DNA of 64,000 bases. It comes from Streptomyces hokutonensis. Lineage in GTDB: Bacteria; Actinomycetota; Actinomycetes; Streptomycetales; Streptomycetaceae. Made by a program: the position numbers and the translations under genes. Shown piece by piece: positions 16,289 to 24,605 of this stretch. Positions within the stretch are counted from its first letter, which is position 1. The number at the start of each line of letters is the position of its first letter. The DNA lies in contig NZ_BARG01000063.1 of NCBI RefSeq assembly GCF_000376565.1, positions 114,282 through 178,281 of the forward strand. Reading direction: 5' to 3'. Below the pieces are notes generated by a model that searched no databases, was not told where the DNA came from, and was given only the letters and a program-made list of their open reading frames with translations.

Positions 16289-17301
16289 TTCGCGGCCTCC
16301 TTCTTCTGCTTGCGGTCCTTGGTGTCCGGGGTGGTGTCCGCGCCGTTTTCCTCGGTCTTCTCCTCGGCCAGGTGGCCCGTGAGGGAGAGGAACACGTCGT
16401 CGAGGGTGGGGCGGCGCAGGCCGATGTCGTCGATCTCGATGCCGCGGGTGTCGAGATCGCGGATGACCTCGGCGAGGAGCTTCGCGCCGCCGGTGACGGG
16501 CACGGTGAGCTTGCGGGTGTGCTCCTCGACGGTGGTGTCGCCCTTGCCGAAGCCGCGCAACACCTCCGAGGCGATCTCGATGTGGTCGCGCTCGTGCACG
16601 ACGACCTCCACGCGCTCGCCACCGGTGCGGGCCTTGAGCTGGTCGGAGGTGCCGCGGGCGATGACCTTGCCGTGGTCGACGACCGCGATGTCGTGCGCGA
16701 GATGGTCGGCCTCTTCGAGGTACTGCGTGGTCAACAGCAGTGTCGTACCGCCGGAGACGAGCTGTTTGATGACCTCCCACAGCATCTGGCGGTTGCGCGG
16801 GTCGAGGCCGGTGGTCGGCTCGTCCATGAACATCACGGGCGGGGAGACGACCAGGGCCGCCGCGAGGTCGAGCCGGCGGCGCATGCCTCCGGAGTAGGTC
16901 TTCGCCGTACGGTCGGCGGCGTCCGCGAGGTTGAACTGGTCGAGCAGTTCGTCGGCCCGGGCCTTCGCGGCCCTGGCCTTCATCTGGTAGAGCTGGCCGA
17001 CCATCTGCAGGTTCTCCCTGCCGGTCAGGTACTCGTCGACCGCGGCGAACTGGCCGGAGAGACCGATGGAACGCCGCACCTCGTTGGGTTGCTTGAGCAC
17101 GTCGAGGCCGGCCACGGTCAGCTTGCCGCTGTCGGGTCGCAGGAGAGTGGTCAGACAGCGGACGGCGGTCGTCTTGCCCGCGCCGTTGGGCCCGAGCAGG
17201 CCCAGCACGGTGCCCTCGGGGACATCGAGGTCGACGCCGTCCAGAGCTTTCACATCGCCGAAGGTTTTCACCAGGCCTTCGGCATAGATGGCGCCTGGCA
17301 T
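16285..17301 (-). CDS. DrrA-type ABC transporter ATP-binding protein
   Basis: A 338-residue ATPase. Walker A GPNGAGKT lies at 37-44, the signature YSGGMRRRLDLA at about 135-146, Walker B VMFMDEPTTGLD at about 152-163, and a switch histidine region reads TTQYLEEADHLA. The C-terminal extension after residue 220 is the DrrA-type regulatory domain, ending in a Lys/Glu-rich tail. The ATG at 17301 has GGAG 7 nt upstream; an in-frame GTG at 17313 lacks one. It powers the DrrB-like permease encoded next. A palindrome about 100 bp upstream suggests local repression. Confidence 0.93.
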   Translation of the reverse strand: MPGAIYAEGLVKTFGDVKALDGVDLDVPEGTVLGLLGPNGAGKTTAVRCLTTLLRPDSGKLTVAGLDVLKQPNEVRRSIGLSGQFAAVDEYLTGRENLQMVGQLYQMKARAAKARADELLDQFNLADAADRTAKTYSGGMRRRLDLAAALVVSPPVMFMDEPTTGLDPRNRQMLWEVIKQLVSGGTTLLLTTQYLEEADHLAHDIAVVDHGKVIARGTSDQLKARTGGERVEVVVHERDHIEIASEVLRGFGKGDTTVEEHTRKLTVPVTGGAKLLAEVIRDLDTRGIEIDDIGLRRPTLDDVFLSLTGHLAEEKTEENGADTTPDTKDRKQKKEAAK

Positions 17302-17402
17302 ATCAGTCTCCACGTCGTCGGGGAATCTTCGAAAAGCCTAGGTTTGCGCATGGTGCTCCGCCTCCCGTTTTTCACAGGAACGGCGACACGAGACACACCA
17401 TA

Positions 17403-17418
17403 ACGCGATGTATCGCGT
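17403..17418. promoter_or_regulatory. Palindromic operator candidate for the drrAB-like operon
   Basis: ACGCGATGTATCGCGT is a 16-bp palindrome, perfect except for the central two bases, about 100 bp upstream of the ATPase start and in the only intergenic gap before the operon. PadR- and TetR-type repressors of drug exporters bind such sites, but no candidate regulator gene is adjacent. Confidence 0.5.
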
Positions 17419-17474
17419 CTCTCAACGGATTTTCTCGAACGAGTGACGGAACAGGTGACGAACGGGCTCCGACC

Positions 17475-18704
17475 TCAGTCGATGACCGTGTAGCCCGCGT
17501 CGCGCAGGGCCTGGCCGACCTCGGCGCAGTGCACCGGCCCCTTCGTCTCCAGGTGCAGCTCGACCTCCACCTCGGTGAGCCCGAGCCGTGGGTCGGTCCG
17601 GACGTGGCTCACATCGAGGACGTTAGCGTCGACCACTGACAACACCCCGAGAAGCGTCGCGAGCGCCCCCGGCCGGTCCGTCAACCGCAGCGTCACGGCC
17701 AGGTACCGGCCCTGCGCGGACATGCCGTGGCGCAGGATGCGCTGGAGCAGCAGCGGGTCCACGTTCCCGCCGGACAGCAGTGCGACGACCGGTCCCTCGA
17801 AGGCTCGCGGATCGCTCAGCAGCGCGGCGACCGGGCTGGCGCCGGCCGGTTCGACGACCAGCTTGGCCCGTTCCAGGCACAGCAGCAGCGCGGTGGACAG
17901 CTCGTTCTCGGTGACCGTGCGGACCTCGTCCACCAGATCGGCGACGATCCCGAACGGCACGTCGCCGGGCCTGCCGACCTTGATGCCGTCGGCCATCGTC
18001 GCGGGGTGCTTGATCGACACCGGGCGTCCGGCCGCCAGCGAGGGCGGAAACGCTGCGGCGCCCGCCGCCTGCACGCCCACGATCCGCACGTCGGGCCGCA
18101 GCGCCTTCACCGCGACCGCGACACCCGCCGCGAGTCCGCCGCCGCCGATCCCGACGACGATCGTGCGCACCTCGGGGCACTGGTCGAGGATCTCCAGGCC
18201 GACCGTGCCCTGGCCCGCGATGATGTCCGGGTGGTCGAAGGGGTGGATGAACACCGCGCCCGTCTCCTGGGCGTACTCCTGCGCGGCGGCCAGCGTCTCG
18301 TCGACCACATGGCCGTGCAGGCGCACCTCGGCGCCGTACTCCTTGGTGGCGCTGATCTTCGGCAGGGGTGCGCCCTTGGGCATGAAGACCGTGGAGCGCA
18401 CGCCGAGGAGTGCGGAGGCGAGGGCGACGCCCTGGGCGTGGTTGCCGGCGCTCGCGGCGACGACACCGGCGGCGCGCTCCTCGGGGAGCAGTCCGGCGAT
18501 ACGGACGTAGGCGCCGCGCAGTTTGAAGGAGCCCGTGCGCTGGAGGTTCTCGCACTTGAAGTGCACCGGTGAGCCGACGAGCTGGGTCAGGTGCCTGCTG
18601 CCCTCCATCGCGGTCACCCGCGCCACGCCCGTGAGCATCTTCTGGGCGCCGCGCACATCGTCGAGGGTGACGGGTCGCAAGGAGTCAGCCGTGCTGTAGC
18701 TCAT
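17475..18704 (-). CDS. ilvA: Threonine ammonia-lyase with ACT domain
   Basis: A 409-residue PLP enzyme converting threonine to 2-oxobutanoate, the first step of isoleucine synthesis, or acting in catabolism. Lys61 in RTGSFKLRGA binds PLP, SAGNHAQG at 85-92 binds substrate, and the GIGGGGLAAG loop near residue 185 binds the phosphate. The C-terminal 75 residues form an ACT-like regulatory domain, shorter than the double ACT of E. coli IlvA and closer to the catabolic/TdcB-plus-ACT type found in actinobacteria. Divergent from a MarR gene. The symbol could equally be tdcB. Confidence 0.93.
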   Translation of the reverse strand: MSYSTADSLRPVTLDDVRGAQKMLTGVARVTAMEGSRHLTQLVGSPVHFKCENLQRTGSFKLRGAYVRIAGLLPEERAAGVVAASAGNHAQGVALASALLGVRSTVFMPKGAPLPKISATKEYGAEVRLHGHVVDETLAAAQEYAQETGAVFIHPFDHPDIIAGQGTVGLEILDQCPEVRTIVVGIGGGGLAAGVAVAVKALRPDVRIVGVQAAGAAAFPPSLAAGRPVSIKHPATMADGIKVGRPGDVPFGIVADLVDEVRTVTENELSTALLLCLERAKLVVEPAGASPVAALLSDPRAFEGPVVALLSGGNVDPLLLQRILRHGMSAQGRYLAVTLRLTDRPGALATLLGVLSVVDANVLDVSHVRTDPRLGLTEVEVELHLETKGPVHCAEVGQALRDAGYTVID

Positions 18705-18849
18705 GACTCAAGCATCGCAGTTCACAGGCGCGCGCCACGGCTGTGACCAAGCTCCGAGACTGGTTTGCGCAGCGCCGGTACGGGCCGCCTTCCATCCGCG
18801 TACCCTGTCCCCCAACCCAGCACCCCCTTCATGAAGCGAGCCCCCGGCC

Positions 18850-19365
18850 ATGCCCACAACACCTGAAATGTCGATGGACATGACGACCGTCGGTGAACCC
18901 GGTCTCCTCGACACGCTGCAGCACGAAGTGGCGGTCTTCGCGCGCCGTGCCGAACAGACCCGGCTCGGCGGAGTCGGACAGGTGCGCAACTCCATGGACC
19001 GCGCCGCGTATCTGCTGCTCAACCGCCTCGACAAGGAAGGCCCGATGGGCGTCAAGGCGCTCGCCGCGAGCATGGGGATCGACTCCTCGACGGTCACCCG
19101 GCAGGTGGCGCCGCTCGTCGACACCGGGCTCGTCAAGCGGACCTCGCACCCCGAGGACGGCCGCGCGGTGGTGCTGCAGCTGTCCCCGCGCGGGCAGTCG
19201 CGACTGGAGGAAGTCCGTTCGTCCAGGCGTCAGTTGATGGCCGAGTTGACACACGACTGGGCGCCGGAGGAGCGCGAGGCGTTCTGCACGCTCCTCACAC
19301 GCTTCAACAGCGCCCTCTCCGCGCGGATGGCGATGCCGGGCAACGAGCCGTCGACCGCTTCCTGA
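18850..19365 (+). CDS. MarR family transcriptional regulator
   Basis: A 171-residue protein with a MarR winged helix-turn-helix: helices about residues 60-95 (VKALAASMGIDSSTVTRQV) and the wing with the diagnostic HPEDGRAV at about 101-108, flanked by dimerisation helices at both ends. Divergent from ilvA with a 145-bp gap. No strong ribosome binding site precedes the first ATG; internal ATGs at residues 7, 9 and 11 leave the start uncertain by a few codons. The target is unknown, possibly its own promoter. Confidence 0.88.
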   Translation: MPTTPEMSMDMTTVGEPGLLDTLQHEVAVFARRAEQTRLGGVGQVRNSMDRAAYLLLNRLDKEGPMGVKALAASMGIDSSTVTRQVAPLVDTGLVKRTSHPEDGRAVVLQLSPRGQSRLEEVRSSRRQLMAELTHDWAPEEREAFCTLLTRFNSALSARMAMPGNEPSTAS

Positions 19366-19481
19366 TCCCTCGGCGCGTCGGGCACATGCGCGTGGTGCCC
19401 GACTCCCGCCCCTTCGTACCGAGGTCTTGACCTCAGGACGGCCCTGGCCTCAGATGAGACCGGGGCCATCAGGGGGAGGTC

Positions 19482-19988
19482 ATGGTGCGCGATCGGCAGG
19501 TGTCCCAGGGCGCCCGCCGGGCCCGGGAGTTCGAGGCGTTCGTCGCGGGCGCGGCAGGGCGGCTGCTGCATGCCGCCACACTGCTCACCGCGGAGGCCAC
19601 GGACGACAACCCGCGCGCGCGACGCCTGCTGACGCTGTCGCTGGCCCACACGTACGCGAGCTGGGACCGGCTGCGCGGCGAGGACCCGTACGACCGGGCC
19701 CGGCAGTACCTGGCCAGCCGCTTCGCCCGCGCGGCCTGGCACCAGTACGGCGGCCTCGGCCGGGCCCGCCCGCACCCCGACAGCCCACTGGGCGCCCTCG
19801 CGCCCCAGGAGCGGCTGATCGTCGTCCTCAGGTTGTACGAGGGAGTCGCCGAGGAACAGGCCGCAGCGCTGCTCGGGCTGCCCACGGAACGGGTCCGGAC
19901 GATCTGCGAGCGGGCGACGGCGAGGCTGCTGCATCCGCCGCGGCCCCCGGTGCCGAAGGTGGCGGGGGCCAAGGTGGCGCCGTCATGA
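19482..19988 (+). CDS. Sigma-factor region 4-like DNA-binding protein
   Basis: A 168-residue protein. The last 60 residues resemble sigma region 4: PQERLIVVLRLYEGVAEEQA followed by a helix-turn-helix LLGLPTERVRTICERA, but no recognisable region 2 (-10 binding) is present, only helical sequence with acidic residues. It may therefore not be a working sigma factor. The ATG has GGGGGAGG at ideal spacing. The next gene, a small membrane protein, starts 25 nt later, an arrangement like sigma/anti-sigma pairs, but no anti-sigma zinc motif is seen. Confidence 0.7.
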   Translation: MVRDRQVSQGARRAREFEAFVAGAAGRLLHAATLLTAEATDDNPRARRLLTLSLAHTYASWDRLRGEDPYDRARQYLASRFARAAWHQYGGLGRARPHPDSPLGALAPQERLIVVLRLYEGVAEEQAAALLGLPTERVRTICERATARLLHPPRPPVPKVAGAKVAPS

Positions 19989-20013
19989 GGTCGCCGAACG
20001 GGGGTACGCGCGC

Positions 20014-20262
20014 GTGAACAGGCCCGAGCGGGAGGCGGCCGTACGGCGGATCATGGAGCGGACTCCGCCGCAGGTGCCGCCGGAGCTGTACGCGGACGTG
20101 CTGCGCCGCGGCGGCCGGATGCTGCGCCGCCGCCGGGCCGCCCGGCGGCTGATGTGGATGCTGATGTGCGCGGCGGTGGTGGCGTTCACCGTGTGGGCGC
20201 TGATGGTCCATCCCTGGGTGGAGCCGCCGTCGGAGACGACTCCACCGCTGTCGAACTGGTGA
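20014..20262 (+). CDS. Small membrane protein paired with the sigma-like gene
   Basis: An 82-residue protein starting at GTG. A basic, helical N-terminus (residues 1-45, ending in an Arg cluster) precedes one transmembrane helix (about 46-68) and a short Pro-rich outer tail. The position directly behind a sigma-4-like gene suggests a membrane partner, but there is no HxxxCxxC motif of ZAS anti-sigma factors. It ends 8 bp before the convergent metB gene. Function unknown. Confidence 0.65.
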   Translation: MNRPEREAAVRRIMERTPPQVPPELYADVLRRGGRMLRRRRAARRLMWMLMCAAVVAFTVWALMVHPWVEPPSETTPPLSNW

Positions 20263-20270
20263 GAGCGGCC

Positions 20271-21425
20271 CTAGCCGAGCGCCTGCTGCAGGTCCTCCAG
20301 GAGGTCCTGCACGTTCTCGATGCCCACGGAGAGGCGGACGAGGTCGCCGGGGACCTCCAGGGCCGAACCGGCGACGGACGCGTGCGTCATGCGCCCCGGG
20401 TGCTCGATCAGCGACTCGACGCCGCCCAGGGACTCGCCGAGCGTGAACACCTTGGCGCGGTTGCAGACCTCGACGGCCGCCTCCTCGCCGCCCTCGACCT
20501 GGAAGGAGACCATGCCGCCGAAGGCCCGCATCTGCTTGGCGGCGACCTCGTGACCGGGGTGCTCCGGGAGGCCCGGGTAGAGGACGCGCGTCACGCGCGC
20601 GTGCCGGGTGAGCATGTCGGCGACCTTGGTGGCGTTCTCGCTGTGCCGGTCCATGCGGACCGACAGCGTCTTGGCGCCGCGCAGCACCAGCCAGGAGTCG
20701 AAGGGCCCGGCGACCGCGCCCATCGCGTTCTGGTGGTACGCCAGTTCCTCGCCGAGGGCCTCGTCGGCCGCGATCAGCGCACCGCCGACCACGTCCGAGT
20801 GGCCGCCCATGTACTTGGTCAGGGAGTGCACGACGACGTCCGCCCCGAGGGCGAGCGGCTGCTGGAGGTACGGCGTGGCGAAGGTGTTGTCGACGACGAG
20901 CCGCGCCCCCGCGTCCCGGGCGATCTGCGCCACGACGGCGATGTCGGTGATGCCGAGCAGCGGGTTGGAGGGGGTCTCCACCCAGACGACCTTGGTCTTC
21001 GGGGTGATGGCGGCCCGTACCGACGCCGGGTCGCTGGTGTCGGCGACCGACCACTCGACGCCCCACCGGGAGACGACCTTCGCGAAGAGGCGGAACGTGC
21101 CGCCGTACGCGTCGTTCGGGATGACGACGTGGTCGCCGGGGCTGAGCAGCGTACGCAACAGGCAGTCCTCGGCCGCCAGTCCGGACGCGAACGCGAGACC
21201 TCGGCGACCGCCCTCCAGGGCGGCGAGGTTCTCTTCCAGGGCGGTCCTGGTGGGGTTGGCGCTACGGCTGTACTCGTAGCCGCCGCGCAGACCGCCGACG
21301 CCGTCCTGCTTGTAGGTCGAGACCTGGTAGATCGGCGGGACCACCGCGCCGGTGAGGGGATCGGCGGTGTTGCCCGCGTGGATCGCGAGGGTCTCGAAGT
21401 GCTGACTGATGTGCCTGTCGCTCAT
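20271..21425 (-). CDS. metB: Cystathionine gamma-synthase
   Basis: A 384-residue PLP enzyme of the Cys/Met metabolism family. PLP-binding Lys204 lies in the motif HSLTKYMGGHSD; the tetramer-type N-terminal arm with SRSANPTR at 53-60 and the GGTFRL segment are present. It condenses an O-acyl homoserine with cysteine to form cystathionine; a cystathionine gamma-lyase role is also possible because the two families are hard to separate. The ATG at 21425 begins the conserved sequence, although the ribosome binding site is weak. Divergent from a tetratricopeptide-like membrane protein gene. Confidence 0.9.
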   Translation of the reverse strand: MSDRHISQHFETLAIHAGNTADPLTGAVVPPIYQVSTYKQDGVGGLRGGYEYSRSANPTRTALEENLAALEGGRRGLAFASGLAAEDCLLRTLLSPGDHVVIPNDAYGGTFRLFAKVVSRWGVEWSVADTSDPASVRAAITPKTKVVWVETPSNPLLGITDIAVVAQIARDAGARLVVDNTFATPYLQQPLALGADVVVHSLTKYMGGHSDVVGGALIAADEALGEELAYHQNAMGAVAGPFDSWLVLRGAKTLSVRMDRHSENATKVADMLTRHARVTRVLYPGLPEHPGHEVAAKQMRAFGGMVSFQVEGGEEAAVEVCNRAKVFTLGESLGGVESLIEHPGRMTHASVAGSALEVPGDLVRLSVGIENVQDLLEDLQQALG

Positions 21426-21552
21426 GGGGCCGAGCGTAGTGCGCTCGCGGAGTGAACGACGATCCGGACGCCCTCGGCGGAGCGACGTGGGTTTTCCACA
21501 GGGTGATGGGCCGGGTTGGCCAATTGTCGGACCCGTCTGGTTCGCTTGAGGC

Positions 21553-22671
21553 ATGGAGATTCTCTGGGTCCTGATGGCGCTGCTCATGATGGGCTTCGTG
21601 CTGCTCCCGTTCCTGCGGCGCAGGCGCGGGATGATCGAGCAGGTCTCGCCGGGCCACCCGGACGCCGCGGACCCGGCGACCTACGGCTTCGTGCGCGAGG
21701 AGGAGCTGGACATCCGCATGCCCGGCCCCGACCAGGACCTGCTGGACGTCCTCGACCTGGTGCAGCGCACGCAGGACTACCGCGCGGCGATGCAGTTGCT
21801 GGCCGGCACCGAGATCACGGGCGAGCTGCGCTGGCAGCGGGTGCAGGCCTTCGCGGGCGCCGCCTCGCTGGAGCTGCAGCAGCGGCCCGGCGGGGTCAGC
21901 GAGACGCCGGGCGGGCAGTGGCTGCGGGTGTGGCGGGCCGAGCACCCGAAGGACGCGGGCGGCGCGGCCGTGCACGCGGAGTTCCTGGTGCAGCAGGCGT
22001 GGCGTACGTCGACGCGGGGCACGGACGAGTTCCGGATCATCATGGAGGAGGCGAAGGACGCCTGCGGTCAGGCCGCGCTGCTCTCCCCCGGTGACCCGGT
22101 CCCGTACATCGTCGAGTTGTCGGTGGCCCGTGGACTGACGTATCCGCAGCCGGAGTTCGAGCAGCTGTGGCTGAAGATCCTCGACCGCGCGCCGGCCCAC
22201 ATGGGGGCGCATCTGGCGGCCCTGCACTACTGGTGCGAGAAGTGGCACGGCTCGCGCGAGCTGGCGAACTCGTTCGCGGAGGCGGCCGCGGCCCGTGCAC
22301 CCCAGGGCTCCCTCCTCGCCGCGATGCCGCTCTTCGCGGTCTTCGAGCACCTCCCCGAGGTGAACCTGGTCAGCAGCTTCTACCAGAGCGAGGTCGTGGA
22401 GAAGGCGATCCACGGCGCGCTGTTCGCCGTGCACGCGGCCCGTCCCGACGACCCGATGCTGGCGCACGTCCGCCATCTGCTGGTCTTCTTCCTGGTCCGC
22501 GCCGAGCGCTGGTCCGAGGCGATGAACCAGCTCATACACATCGACGGCCATGTCGGAGCCCTCCCCTGGACGCTGTCCCCCGACCCGGCGGCGGAGTTCG
22601 CGGTGTACCGGGCACTGGCGGTGGCGGGGTACGAGGCGAACGGCGGGAGTCCGGCGAGCTTGCCGCACTGA
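21553..22671 (+). CDS. Conserved membrane-anchored helical repeat protein
   Basis: A 372-residue protein. One N-terminal transmembrane helix (about 3-21) is followed by a stop-transfer RRRR and a long cytoplasmic all-helical region reminiscent of tetratricopeptide-like solenoids, with conserved Trp-rich segments (WLKILDRAPAHMGAHLAALH). No named domain is recognised. It lies between divergent metB and co-oriented msrA, a conserved neighbourhood as far as I remember in Streptomyces. Function unknown. Confidence 0.8.
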   Translation: MEILWVLMALLMMGFVLLPFLRRRRGMIEQVSPGHPDAADPATYGFVREEELDIRMPGPDQDLLDVLDLVQRTQDYRAAMQLLAGTEITGELRWQRVQAFAGAASLELQQRPGGVSETPGGQWLRVWRAEHPKDAGGAAVHAEFLVQQAWRTSTRGTDEFRIIMEEAKDACGQAALLSPGDPVPYIVELSVARGLTYPQPEFEQLWLKILDRAPAHMGAHLAALHYWCEKWHGSRELANSFAEAAAARAPQGSLLAAMPLFAVFEHLPEVNLVSSFYQSEVVEKAIHGALFAVHAARPDDPMLAHVRHLLVFFLVRAERWSEAMNQLIHIDGHVGALPWTLSPDPAAEFAVYRALAVAGYEANGGSPASLPH

Positions 22672-22792
22672 CGGCGGGGGCCGCAGGAACAGCGAGGTCG
22701 GGCAGCGGCCGCCGCGGGGCCGGAATTCTCATTGCGCCCCGCCCGTTCACACTTCGGACTCGGGCTCACCCCGGGGCCTGTTGGGAGAGCGC

Positions 22793-23503
22793 ATGTTCCT
22801 GCACAGCCGTACACCCCAGCTGCCGACCCCCGAGCAGGCTCTGCAGGGCAGGCCGGAGCGGTTGTTCGCGGTCCCCGACCGCCACATCGTGCTCGGTACG
22901 CCGTTGCTCGGTCCCTACCCCGAGCACCTGGAGATCGCCGACTTCGGGCTGGGCTGCTTCTGGGGTGCCGAGCGCAAGTTCTGGCAGCTCCCGGTGGGGG
23001 TGTGGACGACGTTGGTCGGCTATCAGGGCGGCTACACGGAGAACCCGCACTACGAGGAGGTCTGCTCGGGCCTGACCGGCCACACGGAGGCGGTCCGTGT
23101 GGTCTACGACCCGGCGCTGATCTCGTACGAGCGGCTGCTGAAGACGTTCTGGGAGTCCCACAACCCGACGCAGGGCTTCCGCCAGGGCAACGACGTGGGT
23201 ACGCAGTACCGCTCCGCGATCCACCCCCACACCCCCGCGCAGTCGGCCGCCGCGGAAGCCTCCCGCACGGCCTACCAACAGGTCCTCACGCGCTCCGGCT
23301 TCAGGACGATCACCACGGAGATACTGCCGGCGGAGGGGCGGGTGTTCTATCCGGCCGAGGGATACCACCAGCAGTACCTGGCGAAGAATCCGGCGGGGTA
23401 CTGCGGGATCGGCGGGACGGGGGTCAAGCTAAGTACCCCGTTCGAGACGAACTCGGGAGGGTCATGTCCGACGGGTCTTACGCCAACTCCCACGGATGAT
23501 TGA
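22793..23503 (+). CDS. msrA: Peptide methionine sulfoxide reductase MsrA (long actinobacterial form)
   Basis: A 236-residue enzyme reducing methionine-S-sulfoxide in proteins. Catalytic Cys55 lies in GCFWGAE, and YPAEGYHQQYL plus a C-terminal Cys in GYCGIGG supply substrate and resolving functions. The ATG has GGGAGA 5 nt upstream. After GGTGV the family normally continues directly with SCP(I)G; here 12 extra residues (212-223, bases 23426-23461) intervene before SCPTG, an in-frame insertion described in the findings. A second, shorter msrA lies at 27.8 kb. Confidence 0.92.
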   Translation: MFLHSRTPQLPTPEQALQGRPERLFAVPDRHIVLGTPLLGPYPEHLEIADFGLGCFWGAERKFWQLPVGVWTTLVGYQGGYTENPHYEEVCSGLTGHTEAVRVVYDPALISYERLLKTFWESHNPTQGFRQGNDVGTQYRSAIHPHTPAQSAAAEASRTAYQQVLTRSGFRTITTEILPAEGRVFYPAEGYHQQYLAKNPAGYCGIGGTGVKLSTPFETNSGGSCPTGLTPTPTDD

Positions 23504-24600
23504 TTGCTTGCCCGGACGAGAACGTGAGGTTCTCAAGGATCTCGCGCAGCCACGGGCTGCTGCCGGCCGGCAGCCGGACCAGCGTGTGACGGAAGGCTCC
23601 CGAATCGGCCCGGAACAGGTAACCGGGGCGCGGAGTGGGCGGGTTGTCGCGGAGGACGCCGTGGGGCATGCCGCCCGACGCGGGGGTGGGCAGGTGCGGC
23701 TCGGGAGAGGCCAGTCACAACCAGACCCCGTACGGCAGCGGTACCGCGTATGCCGGGCCGGCGTGGGTCCAGGTCTTCCCCGTCTGCGGGTGGTCCGGCA
23801 CGAGGAGTATGTCGGCGTCCGCGTCAGGGACGGGCAGCCCCGGTCCGGCGAGGACGGAGCGCCGCGCCGGCAGGCCCTCGGGCAACAGGGCGTCGAGAGC
23901 TCGTTGGAAAACCTCGTTGACCAGGCCGTCCGGGACGGTCACGGGCCGGCCTTCCGAAGCCACCAGCAGTGGGCAGGGGCCCGTCCGGCTGCCGCCTCCC
24001 ACTGCGGGCTCCACGACCACCAGTGGTTCGACCACGCCTGGGATCCCCACCTGGTGATCGGCTCGAACGGGGGCGTGCCTTTCCCCTTCGCCGCCGGCTC
24101 CCCCCATGGGAGCGGTGCGTCGTCCGCGTCGACGAGGAGACTGCGCACGGCGTTCGGGGCAAGTCACACCGCCTGCCAGAGCGAGCAGTAGTCGATCCGG
24201 CTCGCCACGGCCAGGCCACACGACTCACAGGCCATGTTGGGGCCGTCCGCCCCGTCGAGGCCGCAGGAGTAGCCGCCGCCCCGCTCAGTGACCAGCAGAG
24301 TGCCTCGGGCGTCTCCGGGTGAGATGACTGTCGCGCCGGGGGCGCCGTCGGACAGGGCGTGGACCGGCGCGTAGATGCCGCGTGCTGCCGCCTCGTCCGG
24401 ATCGATGTCCTTCCACACCCGCCACGGCGGCCCCCAGGGCTCAGGATCCACGGCGAACGTGCCCGACTCCATGAGCACCGGGAGCTGAATCCCGCGCCCA
24501 GCCCAGAGCGACGAAGTGCAGAAGGCAACTCCGCCGAACGGAGAAGTAGGCGGCGGGCGGACGCGAGAACGTGTAGCTCTCAGCAGTAGGGACGGCGCCT
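23478..24600 (-). pseudogene. Multiply broken gene of unknown family
   Basis: On the minus strand one protein can be pieced together only by crossing several lesions. Its parts are: a segment around 24600-24480 in a shifted frame (FSRPPAAYFS), then from about 24560 GGVAFCTSSLW running into MESGTFAVDPEPWGPPW; an in-frame TGA at 24164-24166; continuation NAVRSLLVDADDAPLPWGEP and a Trp-rich stretch; a frameshift near 23940; then VPDGLVNEVFQRALDALLP to a TGA at 23715-23717; and a final in-frame piece to TAA at 23478. Codon use remains Streptomyces-like, so decay is recent. The 3' end overlaps msrA in the opposite direction. No known domain was recognised. Confidence 0.6.
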
Positions 24601-24605
24601 GAGCC

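Noticed and set aside
20271..21552. A SAM or other riboswitch upstream of metB
   Set aside because: The 127-bp gap to the divergent gene shows no conserved aptamer-like pairing that I can recognise.
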